Origin: CAXXOK01 sp001604115
Lineage (GTDB): Bacteria > Bacillota > Clostridia > Christensenellales > Aristaeellaceae
DNA length: 64,000 nucleotides
NCBI GenBank assembly: GCA_034928535.1
Contig: JAYFOV010000013.1
Span: forward strand, 1 to 64,000
Direction of reading: 5' to 3'
The position numbers were made by a program, and so were the translations under genes. Below are positions 1 to 8,798 of the stretch, piece by piece. The first letter of the stretch is position 1. Each line of letters begins with the position of its first letter. Under the pieces are notes generated by a model. That model was not told the origin of the DNA, ran no database searches, and saw nothing but the letters and a program-made list of their open reading frames with translations.

Positions 1-94
1 GTCAAGCACATTTACTCAAATTTATTGACTGCGCTTTGCGTTCGTTTCTCTCTGTATCATTTTCAAGGTTCGGCGCTCAGTAGCGAGCTTGTTT
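1..94 (-). other. leader of a probable rRNA operon leaving the window
   Basis: Read on the minus strand, this stretch follows a strong promoter and contains a short hairpin (73-88, arms GCTC and GAGC) and then the boxA-like string ACCTTGAAAA at about 58-67. A promoter, small hairpin and CTTTGAAAA-like box are the usual arrangement ahead of 16S or 23S rRNA in Clostridia. No rRNA gene body is inside the window, so the identity of the transcript is inferred. Confidence 0.5.
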
Positions 95-123
95 ATATTA
101 CCACCACTCGCCCTCCCTGTCAA
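95..123 (-). promoter_or_regulatory. strong sigma-A promoter, rRNA type
   Basis: On the minus strand TTGACA (118-123) is followed by a 17-base spacer and TAATAT (95-100). The sequence upstream of the -35 box (124-200) is A/T-rich, like an UP element. Transcription runs out of the left edge of the window. The -35 box is a perfect consensus match. Confidence 0.75.
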
Positions 124-262
124 CACCTTTTTTCGAAGAAATTCATGATTTTCTTACATTTCTCTGTATCCCGTATCTTATGTTTCATAACCGTTCTGTT
201 TGTCCGGTTGTGTGCGGACACGTCCAGAGAATCGAACTCCTTCGTTCGTGTTTTGGGTGGGC

Positions 263-1285
263 TCAGGCATGCAGCTTCGGCAATCCAAGCATCATCGTCT
301 CATACTGCCGGATCACCGCATCCGTCCACGCATCAAACTCCGGATCGGGCACCTGCAGTTCCGGATGGGCATAAAGATAATCCAACGTGCGTCGCACGCC
401 CTGATCAAAGCGCACGCCGGCCACAAAGCCCGGTACAGCGCGTTTGATCTTGGTATTGTCAAACACAACGGAGTTGGCCTTGTCGCCAATCAGCTCGCCC
501 ACCAGATCCGCGTTGGCGGCGGCAAGCGTCTCACTGGCAATGTGCACCAGGTTTGGCTTAACGCCCAGCGCAGTGCCGATGGCCTGATAGACCTGATTCC
601 AGGTAAGGCTTTCGTCGCTCATGATCTGATAGGTTTCGCCGATCGCGTGCACATTGCCCATCAGCCCACAAAACGCCTTGGCAAAGTCGGTATTGTGGGT
701 CAGCGTCCACAGCGAGGTGCCATCACCTGGTACAATGACCTTTTTGCCTTGGCGGATGCGCTCCACCACCGAGAAACTCCCCTTGCTGCCGCGCACAGCC
801 AAAGGCACGCTCGTATCGCCATAGGTATGGCTGGGACGGATGATCGTTACCGGGAAGCCGCTTTGCCGATAGTGCTGCATCAGGCAATCTTCGCAGTCGA
901 TCTTGTCGCGGCTGTATTGCCAGAACGGGTTGGCCAGCGGCGTGCTCTCCGTGATCACCGGACTGGCGAGGGGCTTTTGATACGCGGAGGCAGAACTAAT
1001 GAAGAAATACTGCTTGGTCTTGCCCGCAAACAGGCGCACATCACGCTCTACCTGCGGACGCGTAAAGGCGATAAACTCTGCAACGACATCAAACGTCATT
1101 CCAGCCAGTTTCTCCTGCACGGCAGCCTCATCGCCCATATCTGCAGTGATGACGTGCGCGCCTTCCGGAACAAACGCAGATCGATTGCCGCGGTTGAGCA
1201 GGTAAAGCTCCCATCCCTGTTGCACGCACAGTGCGGAGATGGCTGTGCTGATGGTTCCGGTGCCGCCGATAAACAATGCTTTCAT
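263..1285 (-). CDS. NAD-dependent epimerase/dehydratase (SDR family)
   Basis: This 340-residue protein is an extended short-chain dehydrogenase/reductase. The N-terminus has the dinucleotide-binding motif GGTGTIS, and the catalytic YxxxK appears as YSRDK near residue 128, preceded by the SSASAY serine segment. The family acts on nucleotide sugars or related substrates in the cytoplasm, but the substrate cannot be read from the sequence. I chose the ATG at 1285 because AGAAAGG lies just upstream and the Rossmann strand starts immediately after it; the frame stays open further upstream but that part is not family-like. It is a single gene with its own promoter at 1385-1413 and is divergent from the PPK2 gene. 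Confidence 0.85.
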   Translation of the reverse strand: MKALFIGGTGTISTAISALCVQQGWELYLLNRGNRSAFVPEGAHVITADMGDEAAVQEKLAGMTFDVVAEFIAFTRPQVERDVRLFAGKTKQYFFISSASAYQKPLASPVITESTPLANPFWQYSRDKIDCEDCLMQHYRQSGFPVTIIRPSHTYGDTSVPLAVRGSKGSFSVVERIRQGKKVIVPGDGTSLWTLTHNTDFAKAFCGLMGNVHAIGETYQIMSDESLTWNQVYQAIGTALGVKPNLVHIASETLAAANADLVGELIGDKANSVVFDNTKIKRAVPGFVAGVRFDQGVRRTLDYLYAHPELQVPDPEFDAWTDAVIRQYETMMLGLPKLHA

Positions 1286-1384
1286 ACTATTGTCACAACC
1301 TTTCTTCAGTTGTAAAGCGCGTGGGCACGGCTGGCAACGCGCAGCATCATGCCGCATCGCGCGCCTGCCCACCCCTGTATGCGG

Positions 1385-1413
1385 ATTGTAACACACCCTT
1401 CCCGTGCAGGCAA
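1385..1413 (-). promoter_or_regulatory. sigma-A promoter of the epimerase gene
   Basis: On the minus strand TTGCCT (1408-1413), a 17-base spacer and TACAAT (1385-1390) lie about 100 bases upstream of the epimerase start. Confidence 0.6.
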
Positions 1414-1524
1414 GCCGCTGCTCAATGTAAAATCGTTTCCGCAAGCAGGAACTTGGTGCATTCATCTGGAAAATTTTCTATATTACCCTGTGATCATGCC
1501 CAAAGCAGAGCGGAGGGATCTACA

Positions 1525-3402
1525 TTGGCAAGCACCACTACTTCAAAGCCGCGCGCAGCTTCAACCCGCACCAAGGCTAGCGGTTATGCCGCCCATACAA
1601 ACACCGCCTCCAAAACTACGGCCAAGCCCGGCGCACGGCCGGCGGCAGCGCCACGGCGGGCACCGCGCAAAACCAACGCCGCGCCCGCCGCACACAAAGC
1701 CCCCGTTCCGGTTGCCCCTGAGGACGTGTTCCCTACTGTGGACGCAGCTGCATCCCTGGCCGGACTGCAATCTGCACTGCCTGAAGCTGCCCCCGTGAGC
1801 CAAAGCAACACGCCGGCTGCGGCCGAGCATCTCACTGACATGCCTGCACCGGAGGATTCCCTGCCTGGCGTGGAAGTCATGCCCTTCGATCCGCCCAAGG
1901 ATTCCTTCCCTGCGTTGCTCGACGATAACACGGACAGCGCCCCGACTGAGGATATCGATCTGGATGCGCTTCGCCTTCGGATGACGGCGCTGCAGCAAGC
2001 GGTGCATGCCGCCGGCATTCCGGTCGTGATCGTTTTGGAAGGCTGGCACGCGGCCGGCAAGGGTACCATGGTGTCCAAGCTGATCACCGGACTGGATCCG
2101 CGCGGCTATCAGGTATACCCCGTTGGCAAACCCATCGAGGAGGAGCGCGCCTTCCCGCCGATGCGCCGCTACTACGCTAACCTGCCCGCGAAAGGCAATA
2201 TATCCATCTTCTGCGGCAGCTGGTACCGCGAGGTGAGCAATGCCTGCTTTGAAAGCAAAGCCGCCCGCAAGCACCTTAACCAACGTTATGACGACATCGT
2301 GAGTCTGGAAAGCCAATTGGTCAGCGATGGCGCACTGATCATCAAGTTCTTTTTGCACATCCCCCGCAAGGAGCAAAAAGCGCGCCTTAAGACGCTGGAA
2401 TCCAAGAAACTGACACGGTGGCGTGTTGATAAGGACGATTGGGCGCAGAACGAAAACTACGCCGAGTACCTGCGCCTGTATGACGCAATGATCGCGCGCA
2501 CCCACTTTGAAGGCGCGCTGTGGCATGTGCTGCGCAGTGATAACCGCCGCGCCTGTACGCAGCAGATTTTCGATATCGTGATCAGTGAATTTGAAAGCGC
2601 CCTGCAGGAGCGCCAGTCCGAGCAGCACGCCTGGGATACGCCCTACTTGCAGCATCTGGAAAGCATCACCCCGCTCACCATGCCCGATCTGGAGACCTTC
2701 GATCCGGAGCAAGTCCTGATCGATCCCTATAAACCGGCCATGGACAAAGCACAAAAGCAGCTGCAACGGCTTCAGAATGAACTGTACTGCCGTGGTATTT
2801 CGCTGGTCGCCGCCTTTGAGGGCTGGGATGCAGCGGGCAAGGGCGGCGCCATCCGCCGGCTCACCTCTGCGCTGGACGCCCGAGGGTATGATGTGATCCC
2901 AATTTCGGCTCCCACCCCGCTGGAGAAAAGCCACCATCACCTATGGCGTTTCTGGACGACCTTGCCCAAGGACGGCAACATCACCATATTCGATCGCACG
3001 TGGTATGGGCGGGTTCTGGTGGAGCGGATCGAAGGCTTTTGCACCGAGGCGCAATGGAAGCGCGCTTATGAAGAGATCAACCGTTTTGAAGCGGAAATCG
3101 TCGCCCACGGTACGGTGCTGGTCAAGTTCTGGCTTCAGATCGACAAAGAAACCCAGCTGATCCGCTTTAACGATCGTGCAGACTCCGAGGATAAGCAGTG
3201 GAAAATTACTGAGGAGGATTGGCGCAACCGCGAGAAATGGGATGCCTATGCCGTGGCCGTGAACGATATGCTCCAGAAAACTCACACCGCCGCTGCACCA
3301 TGGACCGTTGTGGAGGCCAATAACAAACAGTTTGCCAGGCTCAAAGTGCTGCAAACAGTCATCCACGCCATTGAAGAGCGCTTAGCGTCAGTAAAGGATT
3401 AA
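1525..3402 (+). CDS. polyphosphate kinase 2, two-domain type (polyP:AMP phosphotransferase-like)
   Basis: The 625-residue product has two tandem PPK2 domains after a roughly 145-residue Ala/Pro/Thr-rich, basic-then-acidic tail. PPK2 enzymes move phosphate between polyphosphate and nucleotides; the two-domain class is known for making ADP from AMP. Walker A motifs are GWHAAGKG (residues 173-180) and GWDAAGKG (433-440). Domain 2 keeps the lid/Walker B motif FDRTWYGRV near residue 490. Domain 1 has FCGSWYREV at the same place, so Asp and Arg are lost and it is probably not catalytic; as I recall this is usual for the N-terminal half of the class. I chose the TTG at 1525 because GGAGGG sits 7 bases upstream and the longer frame would run into the epimerase gene. 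A hairpin follows at 3492-3528. Confidence 0.88.
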   Translation: MASTTTSKPRAASTRTKASGYAAHTNTASKTTAKPGARPAAAPRRAPRKTNAAPAAHKAPVPVAPEDVFPTVDAAASLAGLQSALPEAAPVSQSNTPAAAEHLTDMPAPEDSLPGVEVMPFDPPKDSFPALLDDNTDSAPTEDIDLDALRLRMTALQQAVHAAGIPVVIVLEGWHAAGKGTMVSKLITGLDPRGYQVYPVGKPIEEERAFPPMRRYYANLPAKGNISIFCGSWYREVSNACFESKAARKHLNQRYDDIVSLESQLVSDGALIIKFFLHIPRKEQKARLKTLESKKLTRWRVDKDDWAQNENYAEYLRLYDAMIARTHFEGALWHVLRSDNRRACTQQIFDIVISEFESALQERQSEQHAWDTPYLQHLESITPLTMPDLETFDPEQVLIDPYKPAMDKAQKQLQRLQNELYCRGISLVAAFEGWDAAGKGGAIRRLTSALDARGYDVIPISAPTPLEKSHHHLWRFWTTLPKDGNITIFDRTWYGRVLVERIEGFCTEAQWKRAYEEINRFEAEIVAHGTVLVKFWLQIDKETQLIRFNDRADSEDKQWKITEEDWRNREKWDAYAVAVNDMLQKTHTAAAPWTVVEANNKQFARLKVLQTVIHAIEERLASVKD

Positions 3403-3491
3403 AGCCCCGCTGCCCAGATGCAGCCGTCACGTTTACCCTGATGCGTGGCGCAAAGCAGCAGCCTGCCCCAAGCAAAAGTCATGCCGCCGTA

Positions 3492-3528
3492 AAACGCCTG
3501 CGCTACACAATCTGTAGCGCAGGCGTTT
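3492..3528. terminator. bidirectional hairpin terminator
   Basis: A perfect 16-bp inverted repeat (3492-3507 with 3513-3528) encloses a 5-base loop. AAA and TTT close the stem. It lies between the convergent PPK2 and GGDEF-EAL genes and can serve both. The rest of the gap (3403-3644) shows nothing else. Confidence 0.8.
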
Positions 3529-3644
3529 GATTGTACCAGCAGGGTGCACTCCGCTCTAGCTGCGGCGTATGGCTGGCATGTAAGCCGTGTAAGGATCTGC
3601 TTCGTATGCTTGCCTTGACCATCAGCAAACTGCCGTTCCAGCAT

Positions 3645-6600
3645 TTACGGCGCAGGGATGTCCGGCCCCGCATCTGCTCTGCCGGCAATGCGGCGGATCT
3701 CGCGGCGCAGCATTTTATCCGGGTTCATCGGCTGGTACTGCGGCGCACCGAGATAGTACCCCTGCAGATAGTCCACGCCAAAGCGGATCAGGGTGCGCAT
3801 TTCCTCCCGCGTTTCCACCCCTTCCGCCAGCACGGCGATGCCGCGTTCCCTGGCATAGCGGATCAGGTTTTGGATCAACGCCTGTTTGTCCGGATCGGTA
3901 TCCACATTGTGCACAAAACTGATGTCAAGCTTCACGATATCGGCGTTGATCTGCATCAGCGCCATTTCGCTGTTGTAGCCTGTGCCATAGTCGTCAATGG
4001 CGATCTCGCCGCCATGGCGGTGTACAAAATCCAGCTTATGACGCGTGCACTCCTCATTGTTTCGCTCGCCTTCCGTAACCTCAATAACCAGGCGGGGCAA
4101 CAGGCTGCCATAGAGTTCTGCAATGGTACGCTCATCGTCATCCAGCAGCGATTGATTGGCAATGGAGTTCAGGAAAAACTTCGCATTGGGAGGTGTGGCG
4201 CGGTTCTGTACAAAAGTACGTATCGCCTCCAGCCCTACCATCCATGTCAGGCGCTCAATGCGCGCCAGCTTGCCTTCCGCAGCCGCAAGGCGCAGCACGG
4301 TCGTGGGATCAGGCAACTCCCGCACATTGGTGCGCATCAAGAGCTCATAGCCATATACATCCCCCGTTTGCGCATGGAGAATCGGCTGCACCGCAAAACG
4401 CACCAACTGCTGGTCAATCATCCGGTCCAGCGCGTCCCGCCCGCTGATCAGGAAGGACTCTTCATTATAATCCTGCGCGTTGAAGGTTTCCAGCGTCCCT
4501 TTGGCGCTGCGCTTGACTTTGTACATTGCAAAATCCGCGAAGTGGATCAGTTGGTTCAGGTTTCGTGCATCTTCCGGATACCAGGCGATGCCGCCCGAAA
4601 CCCGCAGCTGATAAGCCGTGGCATCCGGTAAAATGTACTTGTAGCGTTGGATGCTCTTCCACGCCCGCCGGACACGCTCCCACAATTCTGCTTTGCTGCC
4701 GGTGCCATAGAGCAGCACCAGAAATTCATCCCCGCTGCGCCGGGCCATAAGCACATGCTCGGTGCCAAATTGCCGCAGTGCATCGGCAAAGGCGCGGATG
4801 TATCCATCCCCGCAGTCATGGCCATAGGTGTCGTTGAGGAATTTCAGATTGTCCAGATCGAACATGATCACGGCTGCAACGCCCACCTGGCTGCCTTGGC
4901 TGATGAACAGCGATTCGGCTGCACTGTCAAACGCACGGCGGTTGAGCAACCCTGTCAGCAGGTCATGGTCGCGCTCCTGCTCAATGCGGCGGCGATTCTC
5001 CATTTCGTCTGTCACATCCATCACCGTGCCTACTATGGCGTGCTGCTCCTGCATGCGCTGGATGCGCACATACCGCTCAGCACCGCCAATGCGCAGGCGG
5101 TACACCGTCGCTTCCACCATATCGGCCATGGCTGCGCTCACCAGGGCGAGGCATTGCGCTTTGGGCAGCAAATTGTCCTGCCTGTCGGGGTTTTCTTGAC
5201 CCAAGATGCGGAAAAAGCCATCCGAGCAAAATGCCAGATCGCTATCCTCCCGTATCTCGAACACGCCCAGCGGGATGCCGGATAGCCGGATCACACGGCT
5301 GAGCCTGCCTGCAGATTCCCGCACATCATGATTCAAGGTCACAAGGGCATCGGCAAGCGCATCCACCTCTGTGATGCCGGTGCGTTCCAGCGCAAGCGCC
5401 TGGTTGGGATCACTGGCACGCAGGCTGCCCACCAACCTGACCACCGGCCGCACGATGCTACGTCCCACCATCGCGGACACCGCCGCGCTGAGCGCAGCGG
5501 CCAGCACGGCGCCTACCATAAACAGCCACCTGACTTGGTTGGTAAAGGCAAACAGCTCTGTTTCATTTTCCAGGCCGATCAGCACCCATTCCTGCGTGGA
5601 GAAAATGGTGTTGAGCGGGTACACTTCCAACGGATATATGGACCCGTGCACGATTTCGTCCATACGTGTGCTGCGCAGGGTAATGCGGCTTTGGTGCTCC
5701 TTATCGATCGGGGTCAGCACCTGCTCCTCCGCGCTGAAGAACTGCTTGTACTTCGCCCCGCCAGTAATGACTTTGCGGTATGTCATGCCCCGATCCGTGG
5801 TCACGCCCAAGAAATAGCTGCCGCGGCTCTCCCGCGCAAACTCGCCCCGGTTGAGCACGGAAACCAGGTAGCTTTCGTTCATTTCCACACCAATCACACC
5901 GTATACCTGACCCTCACGGTTGATGAGTGGCTCAGAATACGTGATCACGCGGCCATCGTCCACGCCGTTGATGCTAAAGGGCATGCTCCAGTAGCCATCA
6001 TGGCGGCGCGCCACAGCCACGCTGCGCCGTGCTGCATGCAGCGGCATCAAAAAATAGGCGTTGTCTGTGTTGGATACCCCGCCCGGAAACGTGAAGCTGG
6101 CTTGCCAAAAGCTGTCCAGTGAAAAGCCCAGTTTACGCGTCAGGGGCGGCAGTGCCCGCAGGATGTGAATATCGCTGTTGTCGGATGCATCGGTCAGTGG
6201 GTCGGTGTCCCGCAAATAGATACCGGCAAAGGTATCTGGCTTGCCCACCACGCCGATCCCATCCAGCACCAGAAAAATGCCGGTGGTGTCGTTTTCCCGC
6301 ATGCGCGGGAGCAGTTCCTCGGCCACCGACGCCACCAGAATCGCGTTCAAGGCAGCATCGCTGCGGATGTCCGCAAAGGTCTTGCCTTGCTCCAGCAGGT
6401 TTTGCTCGATGATGCCCAGCACCGTTTCCTCCGTGGTGCTGAGGTACGACCAGTTGAGCGTCATTTCGGTCTGAAGGGTCAGAAATTTATTCTGCGTGCG
6501 CTCATCAAGCATGGTCAAGGCGTTTTGCTCCAACTGGGTAAACACACCGTTGATCGCCAATATGCCCATCATCAGCACAGATTGCACCAACCCTACCAAC

Positions 6601-6656
6601 ATCAGGGGCAGTACCATCCTGCTGACGATATTGACCGTCCCTCGTCGCCAAGCCAC
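3645..6656 (-). CDS. membrane GGDEF-EAL cyclic di-GMP signalling protein
   Basis: The 1003-residue protein has a membrane segment near residues 12-33, a roughly 330-residue extracellular Cache-like sensor, a second membrane segment near 365-388, HAMP, a PAS-like part, GGDEF and EAL. The synthase motif is SGDEF (about residue 641), with no RxxD inhibitory site ahead of it. The EAL signature is YELLMR, so the metal-binding Glu stays; EVTE, IDDYGTGY, KLD, AEGVET and QGYY are also kept, which argues that phosphodiesterase activity is possible. I chose the GTG at 6656 (GGAGG 7 bases upstream) over the ATG at 6671, which precedes that ribosome site. It starts 30 bases after a secreted solute-binding protein, so the two probably form a sensor pair. 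Confidence 0.9.
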   Translation of the reverse strand: MAWRRGTVNIVSRMVLPLMLVGLVQSVLMMGILAINGVFTQLEQNALTMLDERTQNKFLTLQTEMTLNWSYLSTTEETVLGIIEQNLLEQGKTFADIRSDAALNAILVASVAEELLPRMRENDTTGIFLVLDGIGVVGKPDTFAGIYLRDTDPLTDASDNSDIHILRALPPLTRKLGFSLDSFWQASFTFPGGVSNTDNAYFLMPLHAARRSVAVARRHDGYWSMPFSINGVDDGRVITYSEPLINREGQVYGVIGVEMNESYLVSVLNRGEFARESRGSYFLGVTTDRGMTYRKVITGGAKYKQFFSAEEQVLTPIDKEHQSRITLRSTRMDEIVHGSIYPLEVYPLNTIFSTQEWVLIGLENETELFAFTNQVRWLFMVGAVLAAALSAAVSAMVGRSIVRPVVRLVGSLRASDPNQALALERTGITEVDALADALVTLNHDVRESAGRLSRVIRLSGIPLGVFEIREDSDLAFCSDGFFRILGQENPDRQDNLLPKAQCLALVSAAMADMVEATVYRLRIGGAERYVRIQRMQEQHAIVGTVMDVTDEMENRRRIEQERDHDLLTGLLNRRAFDSAAESLFISQGSQVGVAAVIMFDLDNLKFLNDTYGHDCGDGYIRAFADALRQFGTEHVLMARRSGDEFLVLLYGTGSKAELWERVRRAWKSIQRYKYILPDATAYQLRVSGGIAWYPEDARNLNQLIHFADFAMYKVKRSAKGTLETFNAQDYNEESFLISGRDALDRMIDQQLVRFAVQPILHAQTGDVYGYELLMRTNVRELPDPTTVLRLAAAEGKLARIERLTWMVGLEAIRTFVQNRATPPNAKFFLNSIANQSLLDDDERTIAELYGSLLPRLVIEVTEGERNNEECTRHKLDFVHRHGGEIAIDDYGTGYNSEMALMQINADIVKLDISFVHNVDTDPDKQALIQNLIRYARERGIAVLAEGVETREEMRTLIRFGVDYLQGYYLGAPQYQPMNPDKMLRREIRRIAGRADAGPDIPAP

Positions 6657-6686
6657 GCCATCACCTCCCATGAGGTAGCCAACCCA

Positions 6687-8141
6687 TTAGGATCCCACTG
6701 CTGTCTGCAGGGCTTTCTGAAATCCGGCCAGCCAATCGGCAAAGGCTTGATCCCCGGTGAGGGTTTGGATCGCTTCCGCCCGCGTCATCCCTTGGGCAAT
6801 GAGCGCATCCCGCTGTGCAAGTGCGGCTTCCGCTGCGCCCGACATGCTTTTTTCTACCACGGCACGCGCATCATAGCCATTGCGGAAAGCGCTGTTGGTG
6901 TAAAGTCGGTATGTGCTGATGATGTTCACGCCGGCATCAATGATCTCCTTGAGCAGCGGTTTCATGCCCCGCGCCTGAATGGCCGCGTCCATCAGCGCCT
7001 GATCGTTGGCTGCTTTCTTGACAGGCAGATAACCGGACAGGATGGAAAATTCAATGTTCTTTTGCACATCGGTAAACCATTTCAGGAACACCGTGGCGGC
7101 ATATTCTTTTTCAGGCGTGCTTTTAGCCACGACCAGCCCCGCACCCTGCTGCACGGCGCAAGGCGCTGTGCCGGCAAAGTTTGGCAACGGAAACACTTCG
7201 CTCACGATGGGGTAAGTGGTGCCATCATCGCGGGTCACTTCGTCCGGGAAATACAACGCGCCGCTGGTCGACCCCACCAGCGCCAGCAAGCGTCCGGTCT
7301 TGATATCATCGCTGCGGAAGCGGCCGTACGCGCCAAACCAGCCGTTGACAAACGGCACGTAATAATTGTCCCACAGTTTGCGCATCACCGCCTCATCCAC
7401 CTGCAGGGTCACTTCGCCATCCTGGGCGCGGAATAGTTCCACCCCAAGTTGCAGGCTGCCGATGAGCATATAGTTTGCAAAAGCGTCCCGCCCAAAAAAG
7501 GCCTTGCCATCGCCGGGCACATCGGGCGTTTGCGCATCGCTCCATTCATAATACTGCCGACTGAGCGATACCAGCCCTTCCCATGTAGCCAGCAGACTCT
7601 TATCCGCGCCGGTGTCCTGGGCGAAAGGCTCCCAATCCGTGACGTTGAGCAAAAGCAACTCTGTGGACTTGGCGATGGGGAAAACCTTCAGCGCGCCCGG
7701 CGTGGCCAGTTCGCCTTCGGCCAGGTAGCTATCCACATACTCGGCCAATTCCTCCGCAGTCATATAGGGTGCCAGATCCGCAACATAGCCCATGCGGTCC
7801 AGTTGATAGGCCGTATCGGCATATGCCCCAAAGAGATCCGGCATTTTATCCGCGCCGGGCTCGCGATTGGCGGCATCCAGCAATTTGGTGGTCAAATCGT
7901 TCACGCTGCCCTGGCTGTGCGCTTCCACGATGATGCCTTCCCTGGCGCCGACCCCCTCGTTAAATTCCAGCACCATCCGATCCAGCACCTTCTGTTGGAT
8001 GCCGTTGTAATAGTGCCAAACCAGCAGCGTTTGCGGCTGTTTGGGGTTCAGGCGCACGCGGGTCTGCGCCGTAGCAGTCGGTGTGCCCAGCAAAAAAAGA
8101 CCCGTCAGCAGCAGGAGCAGCCATCGCCTGGTATGTTCCAT
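6687..8141 (-). CDS. secreted extracellular solute-binding protein (family 1-like)
   Basis: The 484-residue product begins with a basic N-terminus, a Leu-rich core and an ATAQ cleavage site around residue 23. It has no lipobox Cys, so it would be secreted or held non-covalently. The body resembles ABC sugar-binding proteins (early LLVWHYYNG strand, later PDLFGAYADTAYQL). No permease or ATPase genes accompany it; the next gene is a GGDEF-EAL membrane protein. This fits a ligand-sensing role better than transport, which is an inference. The ATG at 8141 has AGGAGG 6 bases upstream. Expression comes from the promoter at 8449-8476 through a long leader. Confidence 0.87.
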   Translation of the reverse strand: MEHTRRWLLLLLTGLFLLGTPTATAQTRVRLNPKQPQTLLVWHYYNGIQQKVLDRMVLEFNEGVGAREGIIVEAHSQGSVNDLTTKLLDAANREPGADKMPDLFGAYADTAYQLDRMGYVADLAPYMTAEELAEYVDSYLAEGELATPGALKVFPIAKSTELLLLNVTDWEPFAQDTGADKSLLATWEGLVSLSRQYYEWSDAQTPDVPGDGKAFFGRDAFANYMLIGSLQLGVELFRAQDGEVTLQVDEAVMRKLWDNYYVPFVNGWFGAYGRFRSDDIKTGRLLALVGSTSGALYFPDEVTRDDGTTYPIVSEVFPLPNFAGTAPCAVQQGAGLVVAKSTPEKEYAATVFLKWFTDVQKNIEFSILSGYLPVKKAANDQALMDAAIQARGMKPLLKEIIDAGVNIISTYRLYTNSAFRNGYDARAVVEKSMSGAAEAALAQRDALIAQGMTRAEAIQTLTGDQAFADWLAGFQKALQTAVGS

Positions 8142-8442
8142 ATTCATCCTCCTCATATAAGGCTTGCCGCGACCGCCTCTGTACCGCATCGCACGCCGCC
8201 GTTTGCAGGTCAAGATGTTCGGGTTTGCATAGGCAACGCAGCGCGGGGATCCCCGGTTGCGCCGGTTCCGGATTCACAGAGGACGCCTTGCTCTTTCGCC
8301 CTCCGCACCTGAATCCAGCATGGAACAAAGAACCTTCGCAGCTATGTGCGAAGGGGAAATCCGGCCATCCCGCTGATGCTGCCCGGGAAAACGAGGTTTA
8401 TACGATACGATGCCGGATGTTTTCGACTGAAACGGATCATTC
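8142..8442 (-). promoter_or_regulatory. long structured 5' leader of the solute-binding/GGDEF-EAL operon
   Basis: About 300 transcribed bases precede the start codon. On the minus strand they can form an 8-bp hairpin CCTTCGCA/TGCGAAGG (about 8333-8354), then a nested stem with outer GGATTCA/TGAATCC and inner GAGGGCG/CGTCCTC (about 8271-8316), then a GGGGATCCCC palindrome (about 8246-8255). The pattern suggests a cis-acting RNA, but I could not match it to the cyclic di-GMP, cobalamin, lysine, FMN, SAM or guanidine riboswitch consensus sequences. No convincing ORF lies here. Confidence 0.4.
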
Positions 8443-8448
8443 GCCTCT

Positions 8449-8476
8449 ATTATATGCGCATTCAAAAAAAAGTCAA
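8449..8476 (-). promoter_or_regulatory. strong sigma-A promoter
   Basis: On the minus strand TTGACT (8471-8476), a 16-base spacer that includes a T run, and a perfect TATAAT (8449-8454). It drives the solute-binding/GGDEF-EAL operon. The remaining stretch 8477-8751 shows no gene or clear signal. Confidence 0.8.
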
Positions 8477-8751
8477 CCGGCGCAATCGGCAGATGCCTTC
8501 ACGCCTGCTCACGGCCTAGTCGTCAGCCGGATGCACCGCTCAGCTGGTACAAGGGTAACAACCGCCCTCCGCGCCGCCATCCCTTGCAGCCCTTCACCGT
8601 CCCAAACCGCAGGCCGCCTGTTCCTCTGAGAGATGATTCGCGGTGGTTTGTTCGTGCCCGCGCATTACATTGCGGGGCTTTGGCGCCGCGCCATAAGCAA
8701 CACAAGGGCTCCTGCCCTTGACCCGGCTGCACCCAGGCGGCATGCTGACAA

Positions 8752-8785
8752 AATGGCGGCGCAGACAATCATCTGCACCGCCATT
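8752..8785 (-). terminator. hairpin terminator after the LCP gene
   Basis: A 14-bp stem (8752-8765 with 8772-8785, one G-T pair) with a 6-base loop sits 13 bases past the LCP stop. The minus-strand tail is TTTGTC, a weak U-run. Confidence 0.65.
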
Positions 8786-8798
8786 GCATGGCTATTCG

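Noticed and set aside
1561..2940. 459-codon minus-strand frame inside the PPK2 gene
   Set aside because: Lies opposite both PPK2 domains, whose motifs prove the plus-strand frame.
3399..3688. small minus-strand frames between PPK2 and GGDEF-EAL
   Set aside because: They run through the perfect 16-bp terminator hairpin and have no similarity.
8142..8442. cyclic di-GMP riboswitch in the leader
   Set aside because: The GEMM-I core strings and the class II blocks are missing; only generic stems are visible.
8523..8768. 81-codon minus-strand frame in the gap before the LCP terminator
   Set aside because: It crosses the terminator stem and lacks a ribosome site and similarity.
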